Below are positions 1-8,059 of a stretch of 64,000 nucleotides of DNA, piece after piece. Source of the stretch: Clostridia bacterium. Its GTDB lineage: Bacteria > Acidobacteriota > Terriglobia > Terriglobales > Acidobacteriaceae. Within the stretch, counting starts at the first letter, position 1. Each line of letters opens with the position of its first letter. A program made the position numbers and the translations under genes. The notes below the pieces were generated by a model. The model did no database searches. It saw nothing but the letters and a program-made list of their open reading frames with translations, and had not been told where the DNA came from. The DNA lies in contig DATMYA010000008.1 in the NCBI GenBank assembly GCA_035561135.1, positions 1 to 64,000 of the forward strand, written 5' to 3'.

Positions 1-476
1 TGCGTAGCCAACTGCCGAATCGTGATCTGATCCTTGCCGTTGCTTCCGAACTCGGGAATGTACTTCGCGACAGGATCGTTCAGGCGAACTTGCCCAAGCT
101 CAACCATCCGCATCACCGACATCGCGGTAACCACACACTTCGTCAGTGACGCAACATCGAATACGGTGTCCAGCGTCATCGCTTCTCTGCGAGGCTCCAG
201 CGATCGCATCCCGAATGCCCGGCGATACACCACCCGCCCGCCGTGCCCGACGACCAGCACCGCGCCCGGAATCTGCCCGTGTGCAATGGCCGAAAGCACA
301 ACCGACTCAACGGCTGCGAAGCGATCGGATGCAGTGTTCAACCGCGAGAGATGCGCCGCCGGCTTCGGACGTGCGCCCGCAACAGCGTTGGACTTTCTCT
401 TTTCCTGCGCAGGCGCAATGCCGCACAGTATCGTGAGGAACAGAAATATCGCGAAGACTCTTTTGCCAGGTTTCAC
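1..476 (-). CDS. Serine hydrolase, class C beta-lactamase family (3' end outside window)
   Basis: The reading frame starts at a GTG and runs off the left edge, leaving 158 codons. Residues 1-23 form a Sec signal peptide (basic start, hydrophobic core, A-Q-E after it), so the protein is exported. S110-L-T-K113 is the SxxK nucleophile/base motif of the class C beta-lactamase, penicillin-binding-protein-like and EstB esterase family. The second and third motifs (YxN, HxG/KTG) lie beyond the window. The family covers beta-lactamases, D-aminopeptidases, DD-carboxypeptidases and esterases, so the substrate cannot be called. It is divergent from a second family member starting at 549, with about 70 bases between them. 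Confidence 0.85.
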   Translation of the reverse strand, partial: MKPGKRVFAIFLFLTILCGIAPAQEKRKSNAVAGARPKPAAHLSRLNTASDRFAAVESVVLSAIAHGQIPGAVLVVGHGGRVVYRRAFGMRSLEPRREAMTLDTVFDVASLTKCVVTAMSVMRMVELGQVRLNDPVAKYIPEFGSNGKDQITIRQLAT

Positions 477-548
477 GTTTTTTAGGAGTGCCAAAAGTTT
501 TGCCGAATCTACCACGCCGGGAGCGGGGTGCGTGAGAGTTTATGATAG

Positions 549-1706
549 GTGGCGTTAACGCACCGCTCCGCGATGACTGAGCCAGCCAAACCCGCTGCCG
601 CAATGCAGTCGCTCCTGCCAGCTTTTCAGGAACAGGATGCCCGGTTTGCGAGCGCCTTTGACCTGGTGACCGAAGCGATTGCGAACCACGCTTTCCCAAG
701 TGCCGTGCTTGCCGTGACGCACCGCGGCCAGCTCATCATCTGGCGCGCGTTCGGACGCTTCACCTACGATGCCGGCTCGCCGCACGTGAGCCCCACGACT
801 GTTTACGACCTCGCCTCGCTCACGAAAGTCGTCGCGACAACATCGATGGCAATGCTCCTGTTTGAGCGCGGCCTGCTCGACATCGAGGCACCCGTTGTCG
901 CCATCGCACCCGAGTTCGCCGCCGGCAGTTCTGATCCGCGCCGGAAGAGCATTACCGTGCGCATGCTTCTCGCGCACTCGTCTGGCTTGCCGGCATACGA
1001 GCAACTGTACAATCGCGCATCCACGCGGGACACGCTCATAGCGTCCGCCATGACGATGCCGCTCAAAGCCGATCCCATGACGCACGCCGAATACAGCGAC
1101 ATAGGATTCATCATCCTGGGCGAACTCTTGTCACGGGTTGCGAACGAGTCAATCGACCGCTTCTGTTCGCGTGAAGTTTTCGCTCCACTCGAAATATCAT
1201 CGGCCGCCTTCTGCCCGCCCGCAGAGTGGCGGCGGCACATCCCCCCAACGGTGGATGATCGAGACTTTCGAATGCGCGTCGTCCAGGGCGAGGTTCATGA
1301 CGAGAACGCCAGCGTAATGGGCGGCGTCAGTGGACACGCGGGCCTTTTCGCATCCGCATACGACGTCGCCCTCTTCGCACATTGCATGCTCGCTGGCGGC
1401 GCGCCTGTCGTGCGCCCAGCAACGGTCAACATGTTTACCCGGCGAGAGTCGCTGCCACCGGGCACATCCCACGCCCTCGGATGGGACACTCCTTCGCAAC
1501 CGTCGCAATCCGGACGCCACTTCTCGCCACGTTCATACGGGCACCTTGGCTATACCGGAACCTCTCTCTGGTGCGACGCCGAGCGCCAGCTTTCGGTGAC
1601 GTTGTTGACGAATCGCGTTTGGCCCGATCGCAGTTCTCAGGCAATCAAGCAGGTTCGGCCTTCGGTCCATGATGCCATCGTCGAAGCGCTCTCGCAGGAG
1701 TCTTGA
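549..1706 (+). CDS. Serine hydrolase, class C beta-lactamase family
   Basis: 385 residues when read from GTG 549; ATG 573 is an equally possible start and neither has a clear ribosome site. S90-L-T-K93 is the SxxK motif, Y182-S-D184 stands where the family has YxN, and a G-Y-T-G-T-S segment near residue 334 fits the third (KTG-like) motif. Unlike the divergent paralogue at 1-476 there is no signal peptide, so it should be cytoplasmic unless the start is mis-set. The Asp replacing the usual Asn in the second motif points to an esterase or peptidase rather than a classical beta-lactamase. The gene leads directly toward the cell-wall salvage genes, which fits a role with peptidoglycan fragments, but this is inference. 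Confidence 0.82.
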   Translation: MALTHRSAMTEPAKPAAAMQSLLPAFQEQDARFASAFDLVTEAIANHAFPSAVLAVTHRGQLIIWRAFGRFTYDAGSPHVSPTTVYDLASLTKVVATTSMAMLLFERGLLDIEAPVVAIAPEFAAGSSDPRRKSITVRMLLAHSSGLPAYEQLYNRASTRDTLIASAMTMPLKADPMTHAEYSDIGFIILGELLSRVANESIDRFCSREVFAPLEISSAAFCPPAEWRRHIPPTVDDRDFRMRVVQGEVHDENASVMGGVSGHAGLFASAYDVALFAHCMLAGGAPVVRPATVNMFTRRESLPPGTSHALGWDTPSQPSQSGRHFSPRSYGHLGYTGTSLWCDAERQLSVTLLTNRVWPDRSSQAIKQVRPSVHDAIVEALSQES

Positions 1707-1837
1707 GCCCAGCCCCCGTCAACACTCGTCAATCATTTGTGTCTCGACAGCAATGGCGAGAGTAGAAATGGTTGCATGGCGTTTCCGTTACACTGTACTG
1801 CGCTGGCTCCGAACGCTAACGCCTGGAACTTATATTG

Positions 1838-3271
1838 ATGGACGTTCTCAAACAACTTTTCGAGCAGCACTTCCGCTCACCCGCCGAGCGCGTTCAACCG
1901 CTGCAGGGACAGCTTGGCGGCTCCGGGCGCAAAATAGTCCGTCTTGCTGGCGAAAAAGTCAGCGCGATAGGCGTTCTTCATGACGTACGAGAAGAGAACG
2001 TCGCGTTCCTTGAGTTCTCGCGGCACTTCCGTCGTCACGGGCTGCCAGTGCCGGAAATCTACGCTGAGGATCTGAGCCAGAGCGCGTATCTCGAAGAAGA
2101 CCTCGGCGACATGACGCTCTTCGAGTTTCTCTCGGGCAATCGCGTCGGCGACGACATCGCTCCCGAGGTCGTCACAGCGTATCGAAAGGTTGTCGCCCTG
2201 CTTCCGCGTTTCCAGGTAGAAGCCGGACGCGATCTGAATTACAAAGTCGCTTACCCGCGCGCCAGCTTCGATCGCCAGTCGATCGCATGGGACCTGAACT
2301 ACTTCAAGTACTACTTCCTTCGCCTCGCCGGAATCGCGTTCAGCGAGCAGGCGATTGAAGACGACTTCAGCCGCCTCAAGAAATTCCTCTTGAGCGCGCC
2401 ACGCGACTACTTCCTCTACCGCGATTTCCAGTCGCGCAACATCATGCTTCGCGACGGCCAGCCATTCTTCGTCGACTACCAGGGCGGACGCCGAGGCGCG
2501 CTGCAATACGACATCGCTTCCCTGCTCTACGACGCCAAGGCAGACCTGCCGCCCTCGTTCCGCCAGCAACTGCTCGATGATTATCTCGAGTCACTCGCAG
2601 GGTTCATCGAGCTCGACCGCGCGGCCTTCATGCAGCACTACTACGCGTTTGTCTATGTGCGCATCATGCAGGCGCTGGGCGCTTATGGATTCCGCGGCTT
2701 CTACGAACGCAAGCCGCACTTCCTGCAAAGTGTGCCTTATGCGCTCAAGAACCTGCGCTGGCTCCTGCACAATGTCGAGCTGCCAATCAAGCTGCCGACG
2801 TTGATGGACGCCTTCAAGAACATGCTTGCTTCGGAGACGCTACAGGGGCTCTCGCCGGAGGCCTCCCCTAACAAACTCACCGTGCTCATCTCCAGCTTCT
2901 CATTCCACCGTGGCTGGCCGAAGGACGAGAGTGGGAATGGCGGAGGATTCGTCTTCGACGCCCGCGCAATCCCGAATCCCGGACGCGAAGAGCGATTCAA
3001 GGCGCTCACCGGGAAAGACGCGCCGGTCATCGACTACCTCAACCAGCAGCAAACAGCGCATCAGTTCCTCGCCAGCGTCATGTCGCTGGTGGACGCGAGC
3101 GTCACGGAATATCAGCGTCGCGGGTTCAAGAACCTGATGGTTTCGTTCGGTTGCACCGGAGGCCAGCATCGCTCCGTGTACTTTGCCGAGCAATTGGCAA
3201 AGCGCCTTCGCGAGAAAAATGGCTTGGAAGTAGTCGTGCATCATCGTGAGCTGGAGGCGATGGGCAAATGA
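1838..3271 (+). CDS. amgK: Sugar kinase (AmgK-like aminoglycoside-phosphotransferase fold) fused to RapZ C-terminal domain
   Basis: About 477 residues. Residues 1-330 are an APH-fold kinase: an acidic E-E-D-L-G-D segment, the catalytic loop Y-R-D-F-Q-S-R-N and a following V-D-Y-Q metal site. From about residue 345 the protein is a RapZ C-terminal domain; its diagnostic G-C-T-G-G-Q-H-R-S stretch lies about 40 residues from the end. AmgK phosphorylates the anomeric hydroxyl of MurNAc/GlcNAc; in RapZ this C-terminal domain binds glucosamine-6-phosphate. ATG 1838 is preferred to the TTG just before it. The stop overlaps the next start (ATGA), so translation with the uridylyltransferase is coupled. 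The kinase assignment rests on this neighbour and on murA downstream; substrate identity is inference. Confidence 0.8.
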   Translation: MDVLKQLFEQHFRSPAERVQPLQGQLGGSGRKIVRLAGEKVSAIGVLHDVREENVAFLEFSRHFRRHGLPVPEIYAEDLSQSAYLEEDLGDMTLFEFLSGNRVGDDIAPEVVTAYRKVVALLPRFQVEAGRDLNYKVAYPRASFDRQSIAWDLNYFKYYFLRLAGIAFSEQAIEDDFSRLKKFLLSAPRDYFLYRDFQSRNIMLRDGQPFFVDYQGGRRGALQYDIASLLYDAKADLPPSFRQQLLDDYLESLAGFIELDRAAFMQHYYAFVYVRIMQALGAYGFRGFYERKPHFLQSVPYALKNLRWLLHNVELPIKLPTLMDAFKNMLASETLQGLSPEASPNKLTVLISSFSFHRGWPKDESGNGGGFVFDARAIPNPGREERFKALTGKDAPVIDYLNQQQTAHQFLASVMSLVDASVTEYQRRGFKNLMVSFGCTGGQHRSVYFAEQLAKRLREKNGLEVVVHHRELEAMGK

Positions 3272-4083
3272 AAGCGATGATCCTCGCCGCCGGCCTGGGC
3301 ACGCGCCTGCGTCCTCTCACGAACAACCGCCCCAAGGCGCTGGTGGAAGTCGCCGGACGCACGCTGCTGGAGATTACGCTTTCGCGCCTGCGCTCGTTCG
3401 GCGTGCGCGACGTCATCATCAATGTCCACCACTTCGCAGATCTCGTCATCGACTACTTAAAGGCGCACGACAACTTCGGCATGAACATCGCGATTTCGTG
3501 CGAAGACGTTCTGCTCGACACCGGAGGCGGGCTTAAGAAAGCAGCGCACTTTTTTCTCTGCAACTTCCTTGAAGACGCAAGTGGCGAGCCCTTCATTCTG
3601 CACAACGTCGATGTCATCAGCACTATCGACCTCCGGCGCATGTTGCAGTTCCACACCGAACGTCAGGCCCTGGCGACACTCGCCGTGCAGGACCGCGTGA
3701 CCTCGCGCTACCTGCTCTTCGACAAAGAACTCCATCTCTGCGGCCGACGCGCTGGACGCGATGGCGCTCCGGAGATCGTTCGAGAGCCAACATCAGATGG
3801 GCACCCAACGCTGAGCACCGCGCAAAGTGGGAGCGCGCCTCTCATGCAACGGCTGCACGCCCTGGCGTTCTCCGGCATACACGTCATCTCGCCGCGCCTG
3901 CTCCGTATGCTGACGGAAGAGGGCGTATTTCCTATCATTCCCACGTATCTGCGCCTCGCCGCCGCAGGTGAGAAGATCCTCGCCTTCCGCGCCGACGAAT
4001 ACTACTGGCGCGACCTCGGCAAGCCCGAACAACTCGAGCAGGCGGCGGAGGACGTTAAACAGAACAGGCTCGCCCTCTTCTAA
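3268..4083 (+). CDS. murU: Nucleotidyltransferase, MurU-type (sugar-1-phosphate uridylyltransferase)
   Basis: 271 residues of Rossmann-like nucleotidyltransferase. The N-terminus carries the signature L-A-A-G-x-G-T-R-L-R-P-L-T followed by P-K-A-L, which binds the NTP. An H-N-V-D metal-binding motif lies near residue 112, and W-R-D-L-G-K-P-E near the end is typical of sugar-nucleotide pyrophosphorylases. Overlap by four bases with the kinase, and murA 93 bases downstream, favour MurU (MurNAc-1-phosphate to UDP-MurNAc) over mannose- or heptose-specific relatives. It is somewhat longer than the roughly 220 residues of Pseudomonas MurU. Alternatives are a GlcNAc-1-phosphate uridylyltransferase or an HddC-like enzyme. 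Confidence 0.78.
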   Translation: MKAMILAAGLGTRLRPLTNNRPKALVEVAGRTLLEITLSRLRSFGVRDVIINVHHFADLVIDYLKAHDNFGMNIAISCEDVLLDTGGGLKKAAHFFLCNFLEDASGEPFILHNVDVISTIDLRRMLQFHTERQALATLAVQDRVTSRYLLFDKELHLCGRRAGRDGAPEIVREPTSDGHPTLSTAQSGSAPLMQRLHALAFSGIHVISPRLLRMLTEEGVFPIIPTYLRLAAAGEKILAFRADEYYWRDLGKPEQLEQAAEDVKQNRLALF

Positions 4084-4176
4084 GGCAGACTTCCCGCAGA
4101 ATTCAGTCACTCACTCCTGCTTCTCAGTATGGTTTGCACTTAGAATGGGATTTACTTCGGCTGCAAGGAATCATAG

Positions 4177-5469
4177 ATGGACAAGTTCGTAATTCGCGGT
4201 GGAAATCCTCTGCTCGGCACAGTTCGCATCAGCGGCGCGAAGAATGCCGCGCTGCCCGCCATGGCCGCCGCCCTGTTGACCGACGAACCGGTCATTCTGG
4301 AGAACATCCCGCAAGTCCGCGACATAGAAACCGAACGCAGGCTGCTCGCCGCCATGGGCGCTGAGGTCGAGCTTGGCTACGGACGCGCGCACCACCGCAC
4401 CACGATCTGCTGCCGAGGCCTCAGCCGAAATCCCGAAGCCAGCTATGAACTGGTCAAAACCATGCGCGCATCTACACTCGTGCTCGGCCCGCTGGTGGCT
4501 CGTATGGGTTTCGCGCGCGTGTCGATGCCGGGTGGCTGCGCCATTGGAGCGCGCCCAATCGATCTGCACATCAAGGGATTGGAGCGACTCGGCGCGACGA
4601 TCAAACAGGAACACGGATACGTTGAAGCCCGCTGTGAACGCCTGAAGGGCAACAAGATCGTCTTCGACAAAATCACCGTAACAGGCACCGAAGACCTGCT
4701 GATGGCCGCCGTCCTCGCCGAGGGCGAGACGGTGATGGAGAATTGCGCGCGCGAGCCGGAAGTCGCAGATCTTGCAGCGTTGCTCACCAAGATGGGCGCC
4801 AGGATCGAAGGCGCTGGCACCTCGACCATTCGCATACAAGGGGTCGAAAAGCTAGGCGGCGCCCGTCATCGCATCATTCCCGACCGCATAGAAGCCGCAA
4901 CATTCATCATCGCCGGCGCACTTACCGGCGGAGACCTTCTGGTTAGCGGCTGCGATCCTGCGCACCAAACGGCGCTGCTGCAAAAGCTGGAAGAAGCAGG
5001 CGTAAAGTTCACAACCGGCACAGACACCGTCCGCGTGATGGGCGATGGCGCACTCAAAGGCGCGGACATTACGACCGAGGAATATCCAGGCTTCCCGACC
5101 GACGTTCAGGCGCAGTACATGGTGCTGGCGACACAGGCCGAAGGCACGTCGATCATCACCGAGAACATTTTCGAGAACCGCTTCATGCACGCCCAGGAAC
5201 TGACTCGCATGGGTGGGAACATCAAGATCGAAGGACGTCGCGCGGTTGTCCGCGGCAAGACGCAGTTGAGCGGCGCAGCCGTGCTCGCCAGCGACCTTCG
5301 TGCTTCCGCCTCACTGGTCATAGCAGCGCTGGTGGCCGAGGGCGAGACGATCATCGACCGCGTTTACCACATCGACCGCGGCTATGAACGTCTCGAAGAA
5401 AAGCTGAAGGGCGTAGGAGCCCAAATGCGCCGCATCGGTGAAATGCTTCCGAAACGCGCAGGTGTCTAG
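4177..5469 (+). CDS. murA: UDP-N-acetylglucosamine 1-carboxyvinyltransferase MurA
   Basis: 430 residues, normal for MurA. The N-terminal S-G-A-K-N-A motif binds UDP-GlcNAc, and the active-site loop [10 protein letters not shown] contains the catalytic Cys (C121), so the enzyme should be fosfomycin-sensitive. Late motifs F-P-T-D-V-Q-A-Q and the [12 protein letters not shown] region are conserved. MurA transfers enolpyruvate from PEP to UDP-GlcNAc, the first committed peptidoglycan step, in the cytoplasm. Placement behind amgK-murU puts de novo and salvage supply of UDP-MurNAc in one transcription unit. Confidence 0.97.
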   Translation: MDKFVIRGGNPLLGTVRISGAKNAALPAMAAALLTDEPVILENIPQVRDIETERRLLAAMGAEVELGYGRAHHRTTICCRGLSRNPEASYELVKTMRASTLVLGPLVARMGFARVSMPGGCAIGARPIDLHIKGLERLGATIKQEHGYVEARCERLKGNKIVFDKITVTGTEDLLMAAVLAEGETVMENCAREPEVADLAALLTKMGARIEGAGTSTIRIQGVEKLGGARHRIIPDRIEAATFIIAGALTGGDLLVSGCDPAHQTALLQKLEEAGVKFTTGTDTVRVMGDGALKGADITTEEYPGFPTDVQAQYMVLATQAEGTSIITENIFENRFMHAQELTRMGGNIKIEGRRAVVRGKTQLSGAAVLASDLRASASLVIAALVAEGETIIDRVYHIDRGYERLEEKLKGVGAQMRRIGEMLPKRAGV

Positions 5470-5514
5470 GTAAATCCGAGAGCAGCGAAACTCGGGATTA
5501 CAGGAAGATCGAGA

Positions 5515-6159
5515 ATGCCTTCCGCCCTCATTGCCGGCGCTACTGGACTGGTTGGCTCGACGCTGCTCCATCAACTTCTGGCGACACCGGCTTACCACAG
5601 GGTCACTGCCCTGGTCCGGCGTCCGCTGAGTCTCAACCATCCCCGCCTCGACTCGCGCGTCGTGGACTTCGACGCTCTCTCCGACATCCCGCCCTGCGAT
5701 GATGTTTTCTGCGTCCTGGGCACGACCATCAAGACAGCCGGTTCGCAGGCGGCCTTCCGTCGCGTGGATCTCGAATACCCCTTTGCGTTGGCCCTCGCCG
5801 CCCGCGCACAAGGCGCGCAGTTCCTGCTGGTTTCCTCCGTGGGCGCGGACGCGAACTCAAGAAACTTCTACCTGCGCACAAAGGGCGAACTCGAAAACGC
5901 ACTGCGCGGACTCGGCTTCCCGGCCCTGCACATCTTCCGCCCAAGCCTGCTGCTGGGCCATCGTGCCGAGAACCGTCCCGGCGAACGCGTGGCGATGGCT
6001 ATCGCTCCCGTCATCGCGCCTGCCCTGGTCGGCAGCCTGCGCCGCTATCGCCCAATTGCCGCGACCGCCGTCGCACGCGCAATGGTCGTCGCCGCGCAGA
6101 AGGCCGAGCCTGGCGTTCACATCTACCACTTCGACGAAATGCAGACGTCCGCTTTGTGA
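5515..6159 (+). CDS. NAD(P)-binding protein, HTATIP2/TIP30-like atypical SDR
   Basis: 214 residues. The N-terminal A-G-A-T-G-L-V-G-S-T-L is the Rossmann dinucleotide loop. A V-L-G-T-T-x-K segment near 64, V-S-S-V-G-A-D near 104 and a Y-L-R-T-K-G-E-L-E segment (the SDR Tyr-x-x-x-Lys pair) match the HTATIP2/YwnB-like group of atypical SDRs. Start ATG is supported by AGGAAG about nine bases upstream. It lies 45 bases after murA on the same strand and may be co-transcribed, but no link to the cell wall is known to me. Substrate unknown. Confidence 0.82.
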   Translation: MPSALIAGATGLVGSTLLHQLLATPAYHRVTALVRRPLSLNHPRLDSRVVDFDALSDIPPCDDVFCVLGTTIKTAGSQAAFRRVDLEYPFALALAARAQGAQFLLVSSVGADANSRNFYLRTKGELENALRGLGFPALHIFRPSLLLGHRAENRPGERVAMAIAPVIAPALVGSLRRYRPIAATAVARAMVVAAQKAEPGVHIYHFDEMQTSAL

Positions 6160-6268
6160 TTCGCCAGAGCCCCGAGCCTGCGACCTTATCCCCCGTCAGA
6201 CATCTAATCGTTAAGACTGACAATGTTGACTTCCATCTGGCTCCTGCTAAAGTGGAAGTAGTTCTTTG

Positions 6269-6291
6269 ACAACGGCTGCTAAAGCCGTTGT
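6269..6291 (+). promoter_or_regulatory. Hairpin and TTGACA box ahead of tmRNA
   Basis: A perfect 9-bp stem (6269-6277 with 6283-6291, 5-nt loop) lies about 45 bases upstream of the tmRNA 5' end, and a TTGACA box at 6266-6271 overlaps its left arm. A TGTAGC at 17-bp spacing is only a weak -10 match. A run of five T lies some 13 bases after the stem. It could be the terminator of the upstream SDR gene, part of the ssrA promoter, or both. Confidence 0.3.
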
Positions 6292-6334
6292 AGCCGGCCC
6301 CGACTTTTTCTGAAAGTTTAGGGCAGCGCCAAAT

Positions 6335-6704
6335 GGGGGCGTCACGGCTTCGACGGAAATGTTCGCGGCCAAGAGGCATACCGGGGTGCACGCACCCGTG
6401 ATCGTGTGCAAAAACACAATTGCCAACACTGAACTGGCATACGCAGCTTAATTAGTTAAGTTGCCGTCCTCCGCGGCTTTGTCCGTGGGCTGCGGAAGGG
6501 CGTCGCACAGCGGACTGGCTTTGGATCCTACGTCTGGGGATTCGAGGCGAGATCAACAGGCTAGCCACTCGCGTTTCTTGTCCGTTCCTAGCGCGAAGGG
6601 CGAACGTTGTGGGGTAATGGCCCACGGCTTGAACGTGACTAAGTATGTAGTCTCTTGACCAGTGGCGTTTTCGGACAGGGGTTCAACTCCCCTCGCCTCC
6701 ACCA
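6335..6704 (+). ncRNA. ssrA: tmRNA (one-piece)
   Basis: 370 nt. The 5' GGGGGCG pairs with the 3' CGCCTCC ahead of an encoded ACCA, forming the Ala-type acceptor stem with a G-U wobble at pair 3. The 5' part has the conserved GTCACGGCTTCGACGG block and the 3' part a T-arm GGTTCAACTCC. The tag frame is visible at 6422-6451 and reads A-N-T-E-L-A-Y-A-A followed by TAA; the exact resume codon cannot be fixed by eye. tmRNA with SmpB rescues stalled ribosomes and tags the nascent chain for proteolysis; the A-A end is the protease recognition element. Confidence 0.96.
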
Positions 6705-6721
6705 ATATCGTTTTCAGGTCT

Positions 6722-6928
6722 TCACTTATCTGGGTTCCGCAGCATCCCTACCAAGTAACCGATTGCTAACAAGGCTCCACCCACCATTGCCGTAATTCTC
6801 CAAATTCCACCATCACTCCACTGGCTATAGAGCGCCACCAGTAATGCAAGACTCAGGAGCACACCGGGCGCTTTTTGCTTGTGGAAGTGGGTGTATGTCT
6901 TCTTTTCACTCTTCATGTCACTGTTCAT
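6722..6928 (-). CDS. Small membrane protein, unknown function
   Basis: 68 residues from ATG 6928, which has GAGGG eight bases upstream; a longer reading from 6949 lacks such a site. After a charged, Lys-rich N-terminus (residues 1-20) there are two hydrophobic segments (about 22-35 and 43-61) separated by a short Trp-containing turn, ending in R-N-P-D-K. This is a two-helix inner-membrane protein without a recognised family. Transcribed toward the tmRNA 3' end. Confidence 0.6.
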   Translation of the reverse strand: MNSDMKSEKKTYTHFHKQKAPGVLLSLALLVALYSQWSDGGIWRITAMVGGALLAIGYLVGMLRNPDK

Positions 6929-6996
6929 GGCACAAACCCTCACCCACATTCTGTACGGTGAAGCTACGGTATATGCTTTCTAACGACGATGCAGGT

Positions 6997-7482
6997 TTAT
7001 TGCTGCTTCCAAACAGCCAGATAGCCACGTTTTACCAGCTGCGAACCTTCCTCGGGGTCAAGCACGGTGACCGTGGCCCTTCCCTTCTTCCAATCGCTGA
7101 GATAGTTCGCCTCAACATAGTAAGTCTTGTTCGGTTCCACGTTGAGCGTAAGGAATCCGGGGATTAGATTTGAATGCCCGATCGCTCCGTACGCACACAA
7201 CTTGTATTGCCCGGGGTCAAGGAAAAGATAGAAAAAGTTCGGCTCGTCCTTCCGAGTGGCACCGACCCACTTGCCATCAATCGCCACGCCGATATTGAAC
7301 AACATCGTGCGTTCCCTGACCACGATAACCATTCCCTTGTCGGGTGGAACCGATGGCAGTGGAAGGCTTCTCTCTGTCTTAACCTCGAACTTGGTGGCAG
7401 CCCCGCAAGGGTACGGCAGCTTCTCTTGCGCAAACATCAACATGGGGAACAGAACGAGTATTGCCGATAGTAAACGTTTCAT
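6997..7482 (-). CDS. Secreted protein with DUF2846-like beta domain
   Basis: 161 residues from ATG 7482 (an upstream in-frame ATG at 7497 adds five residues). Residues 1-19 are a signal peptide ending F-A-Q. The rest resembles DUF2846-type proteins: a V-x-V-V-R-E-R segment, an I-D-G-K-W-V-G turn, F-L-D-P-G-Q-Y, and Y-Y-V-E near the end, a pattern shared with small beta-sandwich exported proteins that display a ligand-binding face. The family match is from remembered pattern only. No functional partner is apparent. Confidence 0.6.
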   Translation of the reverse strand: MKRLLSAILVLFPMLMFAQEKLPYPCGAATKFEVKTERSLPLPSVPPDKGMVIVVRERTMLFNIGVAIDGKWVGATRKDEPNFFYLFLDPGQYKLCAYGAIGHSNLIPGFLTLNVEPNKTYYVEANYLSDWKKGRATVTVLDPEEGSQLVKRGYLAVWKQQ

Positions 7483-7600
7483 ATTTTGCCTCACCAATGG
7501 TATGCGAGACGGATTGTACTCGGTACCAACACAAAGCCCGGCGAAACATCAATCTCCACAACTCACCGTAGCGTAGAATTCCGGCCCGCAGGAGGTCACA

Positions 7601-7800
7601 ATGTCAGATAAATGGAAAGATGTCGGGCCTGGTGGAAACATCCTTGAACGAGTGGTCGACAGTGCAACGGGTGGCTTATTGGGTGATAAGCGCACGGTGC
7701 AAAATACAGAGAATGGAGAATACCGGGAAGTCTGCAGGGGACATGGTCAAGGGACGGGAGAGGCCGTCGAGAAGGGCAATTCAACGACAAGAAAGGCTAG
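7601..7800 (+). CDS. Small soluble protein, probable 1-base frameshift at its 3' end
   Basis: The start is strong: AGGAGG lies seven bases before ATG 7601. The first 59 residues are compact and hydrophilic with a G-P-G-G-N-I-L-E-R-V-V-D segment and a V-E/Q-N-T-x-N-G-E-Y motif. In the given sequence the frame stays open to 8023, but the tail after residue 59 is low-quality, rich in Ser/Arg and crosses a strong hairpin at 7852-7882. Reading back one base near 7777 gives a short tail (E-K-G-Q-F-N-D-K-K-G) and stops at TAG 7798-7800, just before that hairpin. The shorter protein of about 66 residues is therefore more credible. Function unknown. Confidence 0.55.
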
Positions 7801-7851
7801 CCCTGCATTCGCCGAAGTTCATAACGCTTCCCTCTATCGCCTCATCGCTAT

Positions 7852-7882
7852 ATCGGGATGCTCCGGAATACAGCATCCCGAT
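7852..7882 (+). terminator. Hairpin downstream of the small protein gene
   Basis: An 11-bp perfect stem (7852-7862 with 7872-7882) encloses a 9-nt loop. The sequence after it is only moderately T-rich. Its place about 50 bases after the proposed TAG at 7800 fits a terminator. Confidence 0.5.
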
Positions 7883-8059
7883 TCCTGTTCGCTGGTGCTC
7901 ACCGTCTGGCCGTCGCAGAAGCCGCATCATGCACTGATACTCAGAAGAGAGCTCGTGCTTCAGATGCCGTCCGCAATGTCGGCTTACGTTATACTGCGGG
8001 CGGATCGTAGTTCGTCGAAATGAGTCTGAATCAGGGTTGAAGCTGCACTGAATTCTTTT

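Noticed and set aside
1877..2569. 230-codon open frame on the minus strand
   Set aside because: Antisense to the kinase-RapZ gene, no ribosome site, no motif; shadow frame.
6461..6658. 65-codon open frame on the plus strand
   Set aside because: Lies entirely inside the tmRNA.
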